Source: Auricularia sp. M13
Taxonomy: Eukaryota > Basidiomycota > Agaricomycetes > Auriculariales > Auriculariaceae
Reading direction: 5' to 3'
Assembly (NCBI GenBank): GCA_037042915.1
Contig: CM073200.1
Span: 1,736,001-1,800,000, forward strand
DNA length: 64,000 nt
Made by a program: the position numbers and the translations under genes. The notes below the pieces were generated by a model. The model was given only the letters and a program-made list of their open reading frames with translations, made no database searches and was not told the origin of the DNA. Below, one piece after another: positions 54,013 through 64,000 of this stretch (the stretch's first letter is position 1; every line of letters begins with the position of its first letter).

Positions 54013-57000
54013 ATGGCCCGTGCAGCCCGCGCAAAACGTCGCCTGCACGACGCAGATGCCGACGATTTACCTGCATGTGGCGACGTCGACGTAAACGGCC
54101 GCGTTTGGTGCAATTGTACAAATGCGTGTCACGGTGGGAAATGGCTTGCTCGGAGGACTTGGTTCTATCATGCCAAGTATCGTCCAGACCCTCCGCCAGA
54201 GGACAACGTCGCCCAGGCAAGAGACACATCGGAGCAGGCGCCTGAACGGGTTCGTCGCGTTGTCCCATATTTCTCTTCAGCTCCTTATGATGAAAATTCT
54301 GATTAGGACGCTCGACAACGCCGTATTACACATCCCAGCTCGCCGCCGCCGTTTCCTCCATTTGAGCCGCTGCCGGAGGCGCAATCTCCCCTGCCGCCTG
54401 CTTCTCCCGCACGCAGTTTCCGTGCTAGCCGCTCTCCCTCGCCGTATCACAGTGAACGTCCCTTCTCCCCTCAGCCAGACGAACTAGATGGACCAATGGA
54501 CCCTGGAAGCATAGCGGATCGTTTGGAACCAGCTTCTGACGACGAGGAGGACCCGCGTGAGGAGCGCGGCGTCGATGATCCGCCACCGTCCCGCATAGCC
54601 GACCTTGCTTTAGCGCAGGATTTCATCTCGAGGCTGCAGTCTGCTTCGCTGGATAATGGGGATCTCACTGAGGAACAATTATATGACCTAACTCACCCTT
54701 CCGATGAAGCCATTGACCTGGACTCGCGCGAGTCCCGCATAACGCGGCACTGCATCCGCACCTACCTGGCGACTCGCAATGGCTCCAATGCCAGCTACTC
54801 CGAGATTGTGGAGTCTGCTCAAGAGGCGCATCCCGAGGACGCGGAATTGTATTTGTCGCTTGACCAGGTGAAGCGCCGCATTGCTAAGCTCAGCGGTGTG
54901 TTTGCGGTGGAGAAGCATATGTGCCCGTCGGCTTGCGTCGCTTACACTGGCCCGTTCGAGCACTTGGCCAATTGCCCAGAATGCCATCTGCCTCGCTACG
55001 ACAGCCGCGGAAAGCCCGTGCAAACCTTCGACACGATCTTGCTTGGACCGCAGATCCAGGCGTTGCGGCGACACCCCGATCGTGCTCGTGCAATGGGATA
55101 TTTCTATGCGCGTGTCCGTGCCCTGCTGGCTGTTCGCGAGCGCGACGGATTTCTCTCCCTGTTCGATGATCTCACCTGCGGCGATGCGTTTCTCGATGCC
55201 GTCGAGTCCGGAGCGATCGGCGAGACCGACACCCTGTTGATGGCTTCAATGGACGGTGCGCAGCTTTATCGCAACAAGTCCTCTGACTGTTGGATTATCA
55301 TGTGGAGTATCCTCAACTTCTCCTACGCTCTGCGCTACAAGCAGGGTTATCTCCTTCCCGGCGCCTTCATTCCCGGAAAACCGAAGAATGTGGACTCGTT
55401 CCTTTTCCCTGGGCTGTACCATCTCGCCGCCCTCAACAACGCAGGCGGACTGCACGTCTACGACGCTGAAAAACGCCTCGTCTATCAGACTATTCTGCGT
55501 CTCGCCCTTGCGATTGCGGACGGTGTCGCAGCCATTCACTTCAGCGGTCTTGTTCCACATCACGGCAAATATGGATGCCGCTTGTTCTGCGAACTGCCGG
55601 GCCGCCACAAGCCAGGTTGGGGTGGTTCCCACTACTATCCTGCCCTCCTGAAACCGAGGAACTATGTCATGGAGGGTTGTGATCATGACGACGTGGATAT
55701 ACGCGCGGGACGTGCGACTGATTCCGCTTCATACGAGCGGAAGCTGGCCTGGGTACTGGCATCATCTACGCAGGCCATGTACGAGTTCCAGCGACGTGAA
55801 ACTGGGATTTCGAAGCCCAGTATACTCCGCGGTCTCAGTGCATGGACGCCGTTCAATGTCCCGCTCATGTGCCCCGGCGACGCAATGCATGAGATTCTCA
55901 ATCTGGCCGACTTGTTTATCAACCTTCTTCGCGGCACGCTCGACTGCAGCGACAGCGATACAAAACAGTCCTGGCCTTGGGCAGTGCTTATGGGCGAAAT
56001 CTGGGAGGCCCATGGCCGCGACATTTTGCGGTGCTTGTCATTCCTTCCTGGTTCATACGGCCGTGGACCTCGCAATCCCGCAGAAAAAATCAACAGCGGC
56101 TACAAGGCCTGGGAGTATCTCCTCTACTTATTCAGCCTTGGTCCCGGCCTGTTTCTAGGCGTCATCCCGATGGCGCTATTTCCGATTTACTGCAAGCTCG
56201 TTGCTGGCGTGCGCATTCTCTACCAGAAAAGCAAGTCACGCGCGCAAATCGTGCAGGCTCAAAAGCATCTCCTCGAATTCACATACGAGTTCGAGGATTA
56301 CTTCTGCGACCGACGCTTCGATCGCCTGCATTTCGTTCGCCAAAGCATTCACAACCTTTCTCACTGGGCGCCAGAGACGATCAGACTTGGCCCAAGTGCC
56401 TGTTACTCTCAGTGGACGATGGAGCGGTTCATCGGCCTCGCCACTGCAGATCTCAGGCAGCATTCAACGCCGTACAAGAATCTCTCACGCAGCGGCCTTG
56501 AGCGCGCTCAGCTTAATGCCCTCAAAGCCATGGTTCCGGCGCTCGACCGTGCCGCAGTGAAAGAGAACAAATTGCCCCGAGGCTCGAAGCCGATACTGAA
56601 CGACTACGTACTCCTCCGAGCTTTGGACACCGCTGCTCGTAGCATTACCGACGCCGAATACGCTGCACTTTGCGCTTACCTTGACACTAAGGGTACTGCA
56701 CCTCACCAGGACTGGAGCAAGAAGATTCGGCGCTGGTCACGCCTTCGTCTCCCAAACGGACAAGTCGCACGATCTCACTGGAAGGAGCAGCTGAAGCCTC
56801 TTGATCGTCTTCGTCGTGCTCGCGATGTAAAGGTATGTGTTTGCCACTTCTTTTGCCACGCATTGTTGATATAGTCCAGCTCTGGCTTGACGCGCAACTG
56901 GAGTTTGCGGAAGTCCGCTATTACTTCGAACTCGACGTGAACGGCAAAGACGAGACACTTGTTATGCTCTCACTGTGCACGCGGCCAGATTTGGAACTAT

Positions 57001-57221
57001 TAAAGCTCTCCTCAAACACGCTTTGGTCCTGTCAACATCAGGGAGATGCTGGTTTGCGCGTCGTGGAGTATTCCTGCATCACTGGTGTTATTGCCATGCC
57101 GCCTCATTCGGAGCTACTAGGTGACGATTTCAGAGACCGTGTGTTTGTAGCGGAGATGCCCGGCTTAGAGCTCGCAGAGATGGGGGGTGCTGTGGAAGAA
57201 GTTGTAGATGAACCAGACTAA
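54013..57221 (+). pseudogene. Tnp2-family transposase with an in-frame TAG stop
   Basis: The frame from ATG 54013 encodes an N-terminal zinc-type segment (GRVWCNCTNACHGGKWL) and runs to DENSD, where TAG (54304-54306) interrupts it. The same frame resumes at once with DARQRRITHPSSPPPFPPF and stays open to 56832. An intron (56833-56879) leads to the last exon (56880-57221). Tnp2 marks are CPECHLPRYD, DRARAMGYFYAR, MDGAQLYRNKSSDCWI, IPGKPKNVDSFLFPGLYHL, GLVPHHGKYGCRLFC, GDAMHEILNLADLFINLLRG, NLSHWAPETIRLGPSACYSQ and the final FAEVRYYFELDVN-SLCTRPD-LWSCQHQGD series. A translation start at 54496 would give a protein lacking the zinc segment. No intron of normal size removes the TAG cleanly, so a nonsense mutation is likely and the element is probably non-autonomous now. 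Confidence 0.85.
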
Positions 57222-57795
57222 TACAAGCTCGCCGGGGCTCGCCGCAGTGCACAATTCGCCACTGCCGCAGCTCAGGATAAGCACGTCGCATATTGAACAC
57301 ATTTCCCGGTATATGAGAGGATCTCAGTGAGGAATTAATATCACGGAATGCCTACAATAGCATGCCCTTGGGTCAGAGGCAGCATGCACGCACCGGCTTC
57401 GGAAGTAAAGATCCCGGTGAAAATCTCTACCTCCTTCTCTCTCTCTACCCCTACTCTTTTCGTTAATGCATACTACTCGTCACCTTAGTGCAGATGGTAC
57501 ATCTGCAGGCTATCCGCCTCTCGGCACGGCACTGCGACATCCCCATGCATTGGCGTTGGCAACATCTGGTGTCCAGTCGCGTGCTGGTTCCCGCTCTCGC
57601 GCCTCCTTCTCTCCATCAGTATATTCGACACACTCAATGCAGCCCATCAGATAGCCAGGATGACCATACATCTGGCTGGAGCTCGTCTCCTGGCCCTCGC
57701 GGACTCGAGGTTTTGAGCACATCAGTTTTTCTTCTCTTGCAGGTTGCTGACGCAGTCGTTGTATAATGTAGCTCTTAAATGACTTTCCTTTTGAC
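57222..57795. other. Spacer between the two CACTA genes
   Basis: No coding exon is supported. It contains a pyrimidine tract CTCTACCTCCTTCTCTCTCTCTACC near 57426, possibly promoter-related. Confidence 0.45.
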
Positions 57796-59824
57796 ATGGA
57801 ACTCTCTATGGACAGCAATTGCGGTCACGAACAGGAGCTTTCACTCCTCCGAGCTCACGTGCAGCTTCTGGAAACAGAGCATGCTAATTTAAAGTGCGTA
57901 CAACTGTATTCGATGATTGACATTCACTTAAGCACTATTTTCAGAGCCCAACATAATGCCCTACTCACCACCCACGAGCAGCTCGTCGATAAGGTCAAGC
58001 CGGCTAAGCGTATCCGCCTACGCCAGAAGGACTTCGCCGCCGTCAAACACTGGAAACAAACCGCTGCAGCCAAAACTTCGTCATCGTCTGTCAATTCGAC
58101 GGCAGCAAATGGCAACCCTAAGTTTGCACCGCTGCCATACGTTGAAGACGAACACGGCTTCATCGTGGAGTTCGTTGTTTTTGAAGCCATTCTCCGGTGC
58201 ATGCGGGGTGTGTGGCACCAACTTCGGATCGAAGGACGTGCGCCGGAGAATTGGGGTGCCGCCGACGACTATGCTATCTGCTTACTCCGTCGGGCGGTCT
58301 ACCGGGACTTCTGGTTCCTCGAATGCTGCGAGTACGACTGGAAGCTCGACGCACTGGCCACCAAGCACTATCCGTCATGGACTCAGACTTACATGAAGAA
58401 GGCTGTGGTCAAGCAGGAGCTGCGTTCAACTCCGGCGCCCGAGCTCAAGCGCAAGCGCGAGGAAAGCGAGCCCGCACAGATTCCAGGAGGTTCCTTAAAG
58501 AAGGCCAGGCCTGCCGCAGGTACGTGCATAGTCCAAAGATGTATAAATCTGCTAATTGCGCATTTTTTCTGATTGTAGGATCGTCGGGCTTGCATGCTAA
58601 GTCCAGCGCGGCACTACTGCAAGTGCCTAAGGTAGGTGCACCTGCGCATGCGGCAGCAGCGGCCTTGCCCACGGTGGCACCAGCAGCAGAAGCAGCCCTT
58701 GCCACTGCACCTTCGCACAAGTCGAGGCCGCTGGCGGATCTGACCTCCTTGCATCGTCTTCCAATCCCTGCGCTAGACCGAACATCCATTCAGCACCATG
58801 AAGCAGGCTTAACTACTCCAGCAATCGATCCAGCTCTGCAAATTGACAGTGGTGAGCAGTGTTGGAATCCCAAAAATATGGCAAGCTTTGACGCCCTCAG
58901 GGGAAGCAGGAACGACTACCGCACCTCAGCTTCATTTACAAGCTGCATTGGGCATACCAACGGCACAGCAGGTGCCCCCGCTGACGCTAGCGGCAGCACC
59001 AAATTTAACAGAGACTGTTGCGGCGATTCCAGCGCACGCACAGCGCGCACCTTCGGTTCCAGCTGCTGCCGCAGCAACTGGTGCTACACCGTTTGACGAC
59101 AATGTTCCCGACCCATCCACAGTGGCAGATGCCCACGCGGCTTCCACGTCTGCTCTCGACGCCGCTGCTGGGCTCAATGCACCCGCTACTGACAATGTCC
59201 CCATTTCTGGCCCTCATCCCATCCCGTCGCAGTCGTCTTCACCCACCCCGCTGATCCTTGCTTCATCCGCTTTCCCCGATCAGTCTGCCACTGCCAGCGC
59301 ACTCGGTAGGCTTCTACATCTTTGCGCGTGTCTGTGTCACCGCTAACAAGCGTCAGAACCTCGCTCAGAACCAACACCCTCTGCGTCAACGGCTGCTGCG
59401 GCGCCAAAGTCATTACTCTCACAAGCAACTGCGGTAGCGCAAGGCGTCGCAGCCAAGGCCGCGACGCTACTGCCGCCGACAAAGGAAGCGCGCGCGAGGA
59501 AGCCGACCGAGTCAATCACTGCAAAGTGAGTTTGCAGCTTCATTTGCCCCCGATTTCCTACTGACGCCTGTCCAAGGAACCTCTGTAAGATGGAATGGTA
59601 CGTGACCAATCCTCGGGGGTCCCAGACAGCATGGAATGCATACTGGGACAGCCTGCCCAACGAAGACAAGAAGGTATGAATCTTATGCAGTCCTACCGCA
59701 CATTCTGACGAAAAATTCGCAGCGCTGGCAAGATATTTCACGGGAAAAGAAGGTGGCCGTTGCCGCAGCCGCCGCAGCCGCCGCTCCCTCTGCTGTCGAC
59801 ACCGGAACCGGCGCGTGCGCGTGA
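57796..59824 (+). CDS. CACTA-element second protein, six-exon accessory ORF
   Basis: Exons 57796-57893, 57945-58519, 58579-58851, 58886-59294 and two short 3' exons end at stop 59822-59824. The N-terminus is a short coiled coil (ELSLLRAHVQLLETEHANLK, LLTTHEQLVDKVK). The central block has EAILRCMRGVWHQLRIEGRAPENWG, FWFLECCEYDWKLDALATKHYPSW, a pattern that accompanies Tnp2 genes in basidiomycete elements. A long Ala/Pro/Thr-rich low-complexity part follows. The end MEWYVTNPRGSQTAWNAYWDSLPNEDKKRWQDISREKK, in pieces, resembles an HMG-box helix, so DNA binding is plausible. By analogy with plant TNPA it may bind element ends. No break was seen. Confidence 0.72.
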
Positions 59825-61624
59825 TAGCTGCACATGCGCGCCCTTCGAGGACCTTGTTCTGTGGGCCCAGGTGTGTACTTTCTGACTTGGCCCGAATTGC
59901 TACTTAGACACACATCCAACAGGTTCAACACCCTCGTCTAGCAATGCAGCAACCGCGATGGGCCCAGTCTACAGCTCGAGGTACACCACTGCCGCGTTTG
60001 GCATCGTTTGGCCGTCGTAAGGCGCGCGAGGCGCGTACACGTGTCGCTGCGGCCAAATCCTGTGCACAGCCGTACCCACAAGAAACGGCGATGTATTCTG
60101 TATATTCTACTGCCTGACGTGCATACCATAATATATATATCATTGCCGTCTACTCAGATATACTGGAAGCCCGAATTTTGTTAGGAATGTGAGGCCATGT
60201 GAGGATCTATTAATCTATTGCAAGCTACCCAGAGATAGTGAGCCCTGTTGCCACGTTGCCGGTCCATCGGGTTGATGTGAGTTGCTCCGAGTGGAGCACA
60301 GTATCAATAGAGTGCAATTTGGCTACCCACATCTAGTCGCAGCGCCAGAGAGCGATGGAATGTATCTCGATAGCTTTGGGTAGCTCCGGCTATACGGGGT
60401 TTTCACTGGGTCTCACCCTCTGCCTGGCAAGACGTGGCGCTGACAAACCCCTCCGCGTAAGTTATACTTATTTCGCCGCGCTCACACGCGCCGCACGCCG
60501 CACGCCGCGGGCTGACCAACCCGCCGCTCAGCTCATCTCATCCCGACGCTCAGCTCATCCCGAGGCTCACCTCATCCCGACCGCCCGTACCCGGCTCCGA
60601 GCTCATCCCTCCTAATTATACAGTTCCTAATCAAGTTCGAGCGTGAGCGTCGGCCGACGCACAGTGCACACTGTGACACATCGTCCGCGCGTGCCGTCCA
60701 GGCGCCCACTGTGACGCATCGTCCGTGCTCGCACGGAAGAAAGAGAAAGCAAAGCAAAGCACGCCGAACTCTTCGGCGACGCTGACCGAGTGAAACTCTT
60801 CGGCGTCGCTGACTGAATTCGAACCTCTCCGGCGTCGCTGACCGAGTGAACCTCTCCGGCGTCGCTGACTGAACATCAACTCATGGAACGTTCCCGATGA
60901 AAGGACGCACGCGTTCTCGGACGTTCTTGCGTTCTCGGACGTTCTTGCGTTCATCGGCCACTGAGACTGAGTCAAATCGGTGACTGAGAGTGTGTCAAGT
61001 GATCATGCATGACGACTGCACGCCTCGGGCGACACGTCGCCCCCCGGCCCGGCTGAGGTACCTGAGTGCGGACTACACGGCCCGAGAATGTTTTACTGTT
61101 TACATTACTGATACGTACGATTCCATCATGAACATGTGCACGTTACTGGCTTGCTTGTAAAGAGATGGATTTTACTTGACTCATCGAACCATGCAGAATC
61201 GGATGCAGCAGGCAGAATGCAGAATGGACGGGGTAGTCATAAAGTGGCGTTATATTCGTAAAAGTCATAATGTCAATCTTCTACGGGGGAAGCAATGCAG
61301 ATGATACGGGGAGTCTATCTATCTATGCAGAGCAGACGAACATATGTGCGTGCGGGAGACAGGTCGAGGCAAGCGCTAAACGGGGATTGCGGACATGTGT
61401 GCGTGTGCGAGATGGGCGGACGGACTCGGCGATTGGGCGAGGTGGGGCGCGTTCGAAGTGTGTGCGCCGGTTGAGTGGGTGAGTGTGCGCGCGCGTGCGA
61501 GTGGGGGTGGTGACGAGCCGGCTCGGGAGCCAGCTTAGTAGCCGCGGCGAGGCGGCCGAATGGACCGGGAGGCAGCGAAGCCTGGCGGTGGGAACGTAGT
61601 GGGTGTGTACCGGGCGGCGCGCGG
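59825..61624. other. Gene-poor repeat-rich spacer right of the CACTA element
   Basis: No gene supported. It holds GCTCATCCCGA repeats (about 60530-60610), a 31-bp tandem repeat (60767-60871) and a TTCTTGCGTTCTCGGACG duplication (about 60905-60950). Confidence 0.5.
60767..60871. repeat. Tandem repeat, four copies of a ~31-bp unit
   Basis: Unit approximately CTCTTCGGCGTCGCTGACCG plus AGTGAA; later copies read CTCTCCGGCG and alternate GACCGAGTG with GACTGAA. The apparent minus-strand peptide repeats here (RRRRGS) come from this repeat. Confidence 0.75.
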
Positions 61625-62349
61625 CTACTCGAGGCCGACGCGGCGCCGGAGACGCTTCTTGGCGCGGAAGACGGCGAGGTCGACGCGCAGCGTGAGGCTC
61701 GCGAGCTGCTGCTTCAGCTGCTCGCGGTGCGGGTGCGGGTGCGGCGTGTGTTTCCTGCGTCGTGCGTCAGCATCGCCGAAAAATCACCGGGTAAGAGAAA
61801 AATTGTAACGCACTCGTCAGCATCGGCATCGTCGTCGAGCTCTTCGTCGTCCGAGCCGTCATCGGACACGAGCTCGGGGAGGTGGAGCGAGGGCGAGCTC
61901 GGCACGTCGTCCTGGACTTCCTCGACGTAGTCGATAGAGTCCGAGTTCTTGCGATGGCGCTTGAGCCACGCCGGGCGGCGCTGCTCGCGCGCCAGCTGGC
62001 GCTCATGCGCCACGAGCGCCTCGCGCAGCGCGGGGTGCAGCTCGCTGCGCGCCGCCGCGCGCTCGGCCTTGCTGGGCGCCGCCGCGGTGGGGCTGAGCGG
62101 GGCGTCGAGCGAGCTGCGGCGGGGCGACGGCGACGGTGGGAAGGTGGGGAAGGTGGTGACGAAGGGGCGGAAGTCGGGGTCGTGCTTGCCCGTCGCGTCG
62201 CGCCAGGTCGTGTGGGCGTGCGTGGAGTGCATGCTCGAGCACGGCGATTTGTTGCTGTTGGCGGGCTCGATGTGGTAGCACGGGTCGAGCAGGTGCGCGA
62301 TCTCCTGCGCCTGGCGCTGGTGTTGCTGGTTGTGGGTGTGGGTGTGCAT
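61625..62349 (-). CDS. Hypothetical His/Pro/Ser-rich basidiomycete protein, 221 aa
   Basis: Exons 61814-62349 and 61625-61754 join over gtgcgt...cgcag into 221 residues. The N-terminus MHTHTHNQQHQRQAQEIAHL is followed by LLDPCYHIEPANS, a Ser/Pro-rich middle (PTFPPSPSPRRSSLDAPLSP), a charged helix (ALREALVAHERQLAREQRRPAWLKRHRK), an acidic tract (DDGSDDEELDDDADADE) and a basic leucine-containing end (LASLTLRVDLAVFRAKKRLRRR). The acidic and basic parts suggest a nuclear regulator or stress-type disordered protein, but no domain is recognised. A TATA-like CATAAAAGG on the minus strand lies near 62400, about 50 bp upstream of the ATG. Confidence 0.65.
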
Positions 62350-62985
62350 CGTCGGGGTGGCGGTTGCTTGGGGAGAGCAAGGGCGGGGCGGGCTTTGGCC
62401 TTTTATGTTGCGGATGCGTCAGACCGATCCGGCAATCTTGAGCCGCGCGCCTCAGCTGGCACGCCGCCCGTGACTCAGCGCTCAGCCGTCCCGACCCGCC
62501 CGCGTCAGCTCTCAGCTTCACTCGGCGTCCGAATAATGCTTCCACCTCCTCTGCCGCTCTGCCGCCTTCACTGCGAACGCTCCAGAGCGCCGTCGAGACG
62601 GCAAGGCACCATCTGACATCTGCCCGACCGTCGCAGAGCCTGATGCCACGTGCGCAGATGGCATCGAGAGCGCGCCGAGGCCCTCGCACTCCACGGCGCA
62701 GATGCAGTCTATCTATCTTCTGCCTTTCTTCTCGGCGTGTATTCCTGGCTACTCTGAACAACGTGAAAATCGTACACGTCCTCCCGGGCCGCCGCACGCT
62801 CTAGCCCGATCTCGCCCGACCCGAACACCCTCTCACTGACCGAACCCGTGACGGACGCCGCGTCCGAGTCACTCAGGCGCCCACTCGGCTCCCCGCATTC
62901 TGTCATTCAGCACTCTACTGTAATCGGACGATGACGGGCTCGCATCGGATAAGATCTCGCCGAATCGGGATGCACCTCTGTCATC

Positions 62986-63366
62986 CTTGCGTGCTGAGTC
63001 AGCCCGCGCGAGATCCAGCGGCCGCGCGTCGCTTGGTCAGCGCAGGATGACTCGCGTACCGTATAGTGGAACGTTCTGGGCGCGACGCGCGTCGTCTGCA
63101 GCTGGTCGTCGCTCCGTCAGCCATTGCATTCCTATCGCGCCATCTCGCCGTCACCGACGACTGCCGCCGCTTCTTCAAGACGCTGGTCCAGCACGTTCGG
63201 TATTTCTGCATCGAGCTCTGTCTCCGGTCGAATTGAATTCGGACTTCGGGACAGCGAGCAAAGCGCCGAGCCACGAGGGCGCCGGTATCTATCTGTATTG
63301 TGTCGTTCAGTCGCTGTTCAGTGGCTAGCGCCGGCGAGCTTCTCCCGCCAACAAAGGAGCGCCCGC
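62986..63366. repeat. Direct repeat unit 1 (~380 bp)
   Basis: Begins TGCGTGCTGAGTCAGCCCGC and ends GCCGGCGAGCTTCTCCCGCC followed by AACAAAGGAGCGC. The same ordered landmarks recur about 620 bp later. No coding frame is shared. Confidence 0.75.
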
Positions 63367-63604
63367 CCTGCCCCGCTCCGGTGAATTGCAGGATTAGTGC
63401 CTGAAGTGGTAATTGGGTGAAAATCCCGGTGTCAACCTCACAGTGCCGAGTCGCCTCGCACACGTGTGCATTATCTTAAGTTACGGTACAAGTCTCGCAG
63501 TCCTACCCCGCTGCAGATATCGACAAACCCGTGGTCAGGAACGGCTCCTCGCATTGAGTCATAAATTACTCTAATCGGGCTCGAATTAGATCAAATCAGC
63601 TGTC

Positions 63605-64000
63605 GTTGCGTGCTGAGTCAGCCCCCGCGAAAACTCGCGGGGTTGCCTTGAACGTCACTCAGGCTGGACACTTGGTCAGCGATGGAGTGAACATAACTCG
63701 TGCGGAATGTTCTGGTGCGACGCGCGTAGTCTGGTCGTTGCGCTCGGTCAGCCATGGCATTCCTATTGCACCATCTCACCGTGACCGACGGACTGCCACC
63801 GCTGTAGTACGGTAATCGAGGCGCTGGCATCTATGGAACCTCTTACTCCGGATCCACGTCCAGCACACCGGACGTCGGGGACAGCGAGCAAGGCGCCGAG
63901 AGCCACGAGGCGGCCGGTACCTGTCTATCTGCCTCGCTGCCTCGCTCGTTCAGTCGTTGGCGCCGGCGAGCTTCTCCCGCCACCAAAGGAGCGCTAGTTG
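63605..64000. repeat. Direct repeat unit 2, reaching the right window edge
   Basis: Repeats unit 1 with the landmarks TGCGTGCTGAGTCAGCCC, CAGCCATGGCATTCCTATTG, GGGACAGCGAGCAAGGCGCC and GCCGGCGAGCTTCTCCCGCC in order. Further copies may lie beyond the window. Confidence 0.75.

Larger units (their letters stand above)
54013..59824 (+). mobile_element. CACTA (En/Spm)-like DNA transposon, coding core
   Basis: Two plus-strand genes, a Tnp2-type transposase and an accessory DNA-binding-type protein, lie 575 bp apart as in other Agaricomycete CACTA elements. Termini (CACTA ends, 3-bp target duplication) were not found, so the true borders are wider than given. Confidence 0.75.

Noticed and set aside
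60767-60975. Minus-strand Arg/Ser-repeat protein at 60631-60975
   Set aside because: Its peptide repeats are the translation of short tandem DNA repeats, with no start context or splicing support.
61882-62616. Long plus-strand Arg/Gly/Ala frame at 61882-62616
   Set aside because: It is the antisense shadow of the well-spliced minus-strand gene at 61625-62349.
1-64000. tRNA or rRNA genes
   Set aside because: I searched by eye for the GGTTCGAATCC-type T-loop and clover-leaf spacing on both strands and found no convincing candidate; a tRNAscan or Infernal run would settle it.

Overview
This is nuclear DNA of a filamentous basidiomycete, almost certainly an Agaricomycete. The coding parts are GC-rich, genes are cut by many short GT-AG introns of about 40-65 nt, and the gene families are typical of mushroom-forming fungi: paralogous F-box proteins, an Agaricomycete-type 7TM protein, a basidiomycete alpha-kinase, a Tnp2-type CACTA transposase and DUF3328/UstYa-like proteins. 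All gene models below were spliced by eye from the genomic sequence.

Layout. 1-5 kb: three unrecognised genes in a stretch rich in a CAGATGC/GCATCTG motif. 5.2-7.6 kb (-): a serine carboxypeptidase (S10) gene with a 154-bp inverted-repeat element inside one intron, a 7-nt micro-exon and an apparently lost 3' end. 9.35-18.86 kb (+): a complete Tel1/ATM checkpoint kinase, the only clear core gene. 19.1-31 kb: the most interesting region, described next. 33-41 kb: a decayed GNAT acetyltransferase, an alpha/beta hydrolase, two convergent F-box genes and a HExxH protein. 41.2-46.7 kb: largely empty. 46.7-51 kb (-): an integrase-core gene and an alpha-kinase gene in tandem. 54-59.8 kb (+): a two-gene CACTA-like transposon whose transposase frame carries a stop codon. 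60-64 kb: tandem and direct repeats around one small hypothetical gene.

The candidate new system is at 19.1-30.8 kb. Four tiny genes (41-51 codons) encode a secretion signal, a phase-1 intron directly after it, and a short tail with a C-[RK]-R dibasic site and a second Cys close to the C-terminus. Two of them, 9.7 kb apart and in opposite orientation, share an identical 16-residue tail. Three consecutive UstYa-like (DUF3328) genes lie between these peptide genes, with a 7TM protein, a proline-iminopeptidase-like hydrolase and a type II membrane protein alongside. UstYa-family oxidases act on Kex2-processed, secretory-pathway precursors of fungal ribosomal peptides (ustiloxin, phomopsin, asperipin types). 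I infer a basidiomycete RiPP-like locus with several single-core precursors; the product is unknown.
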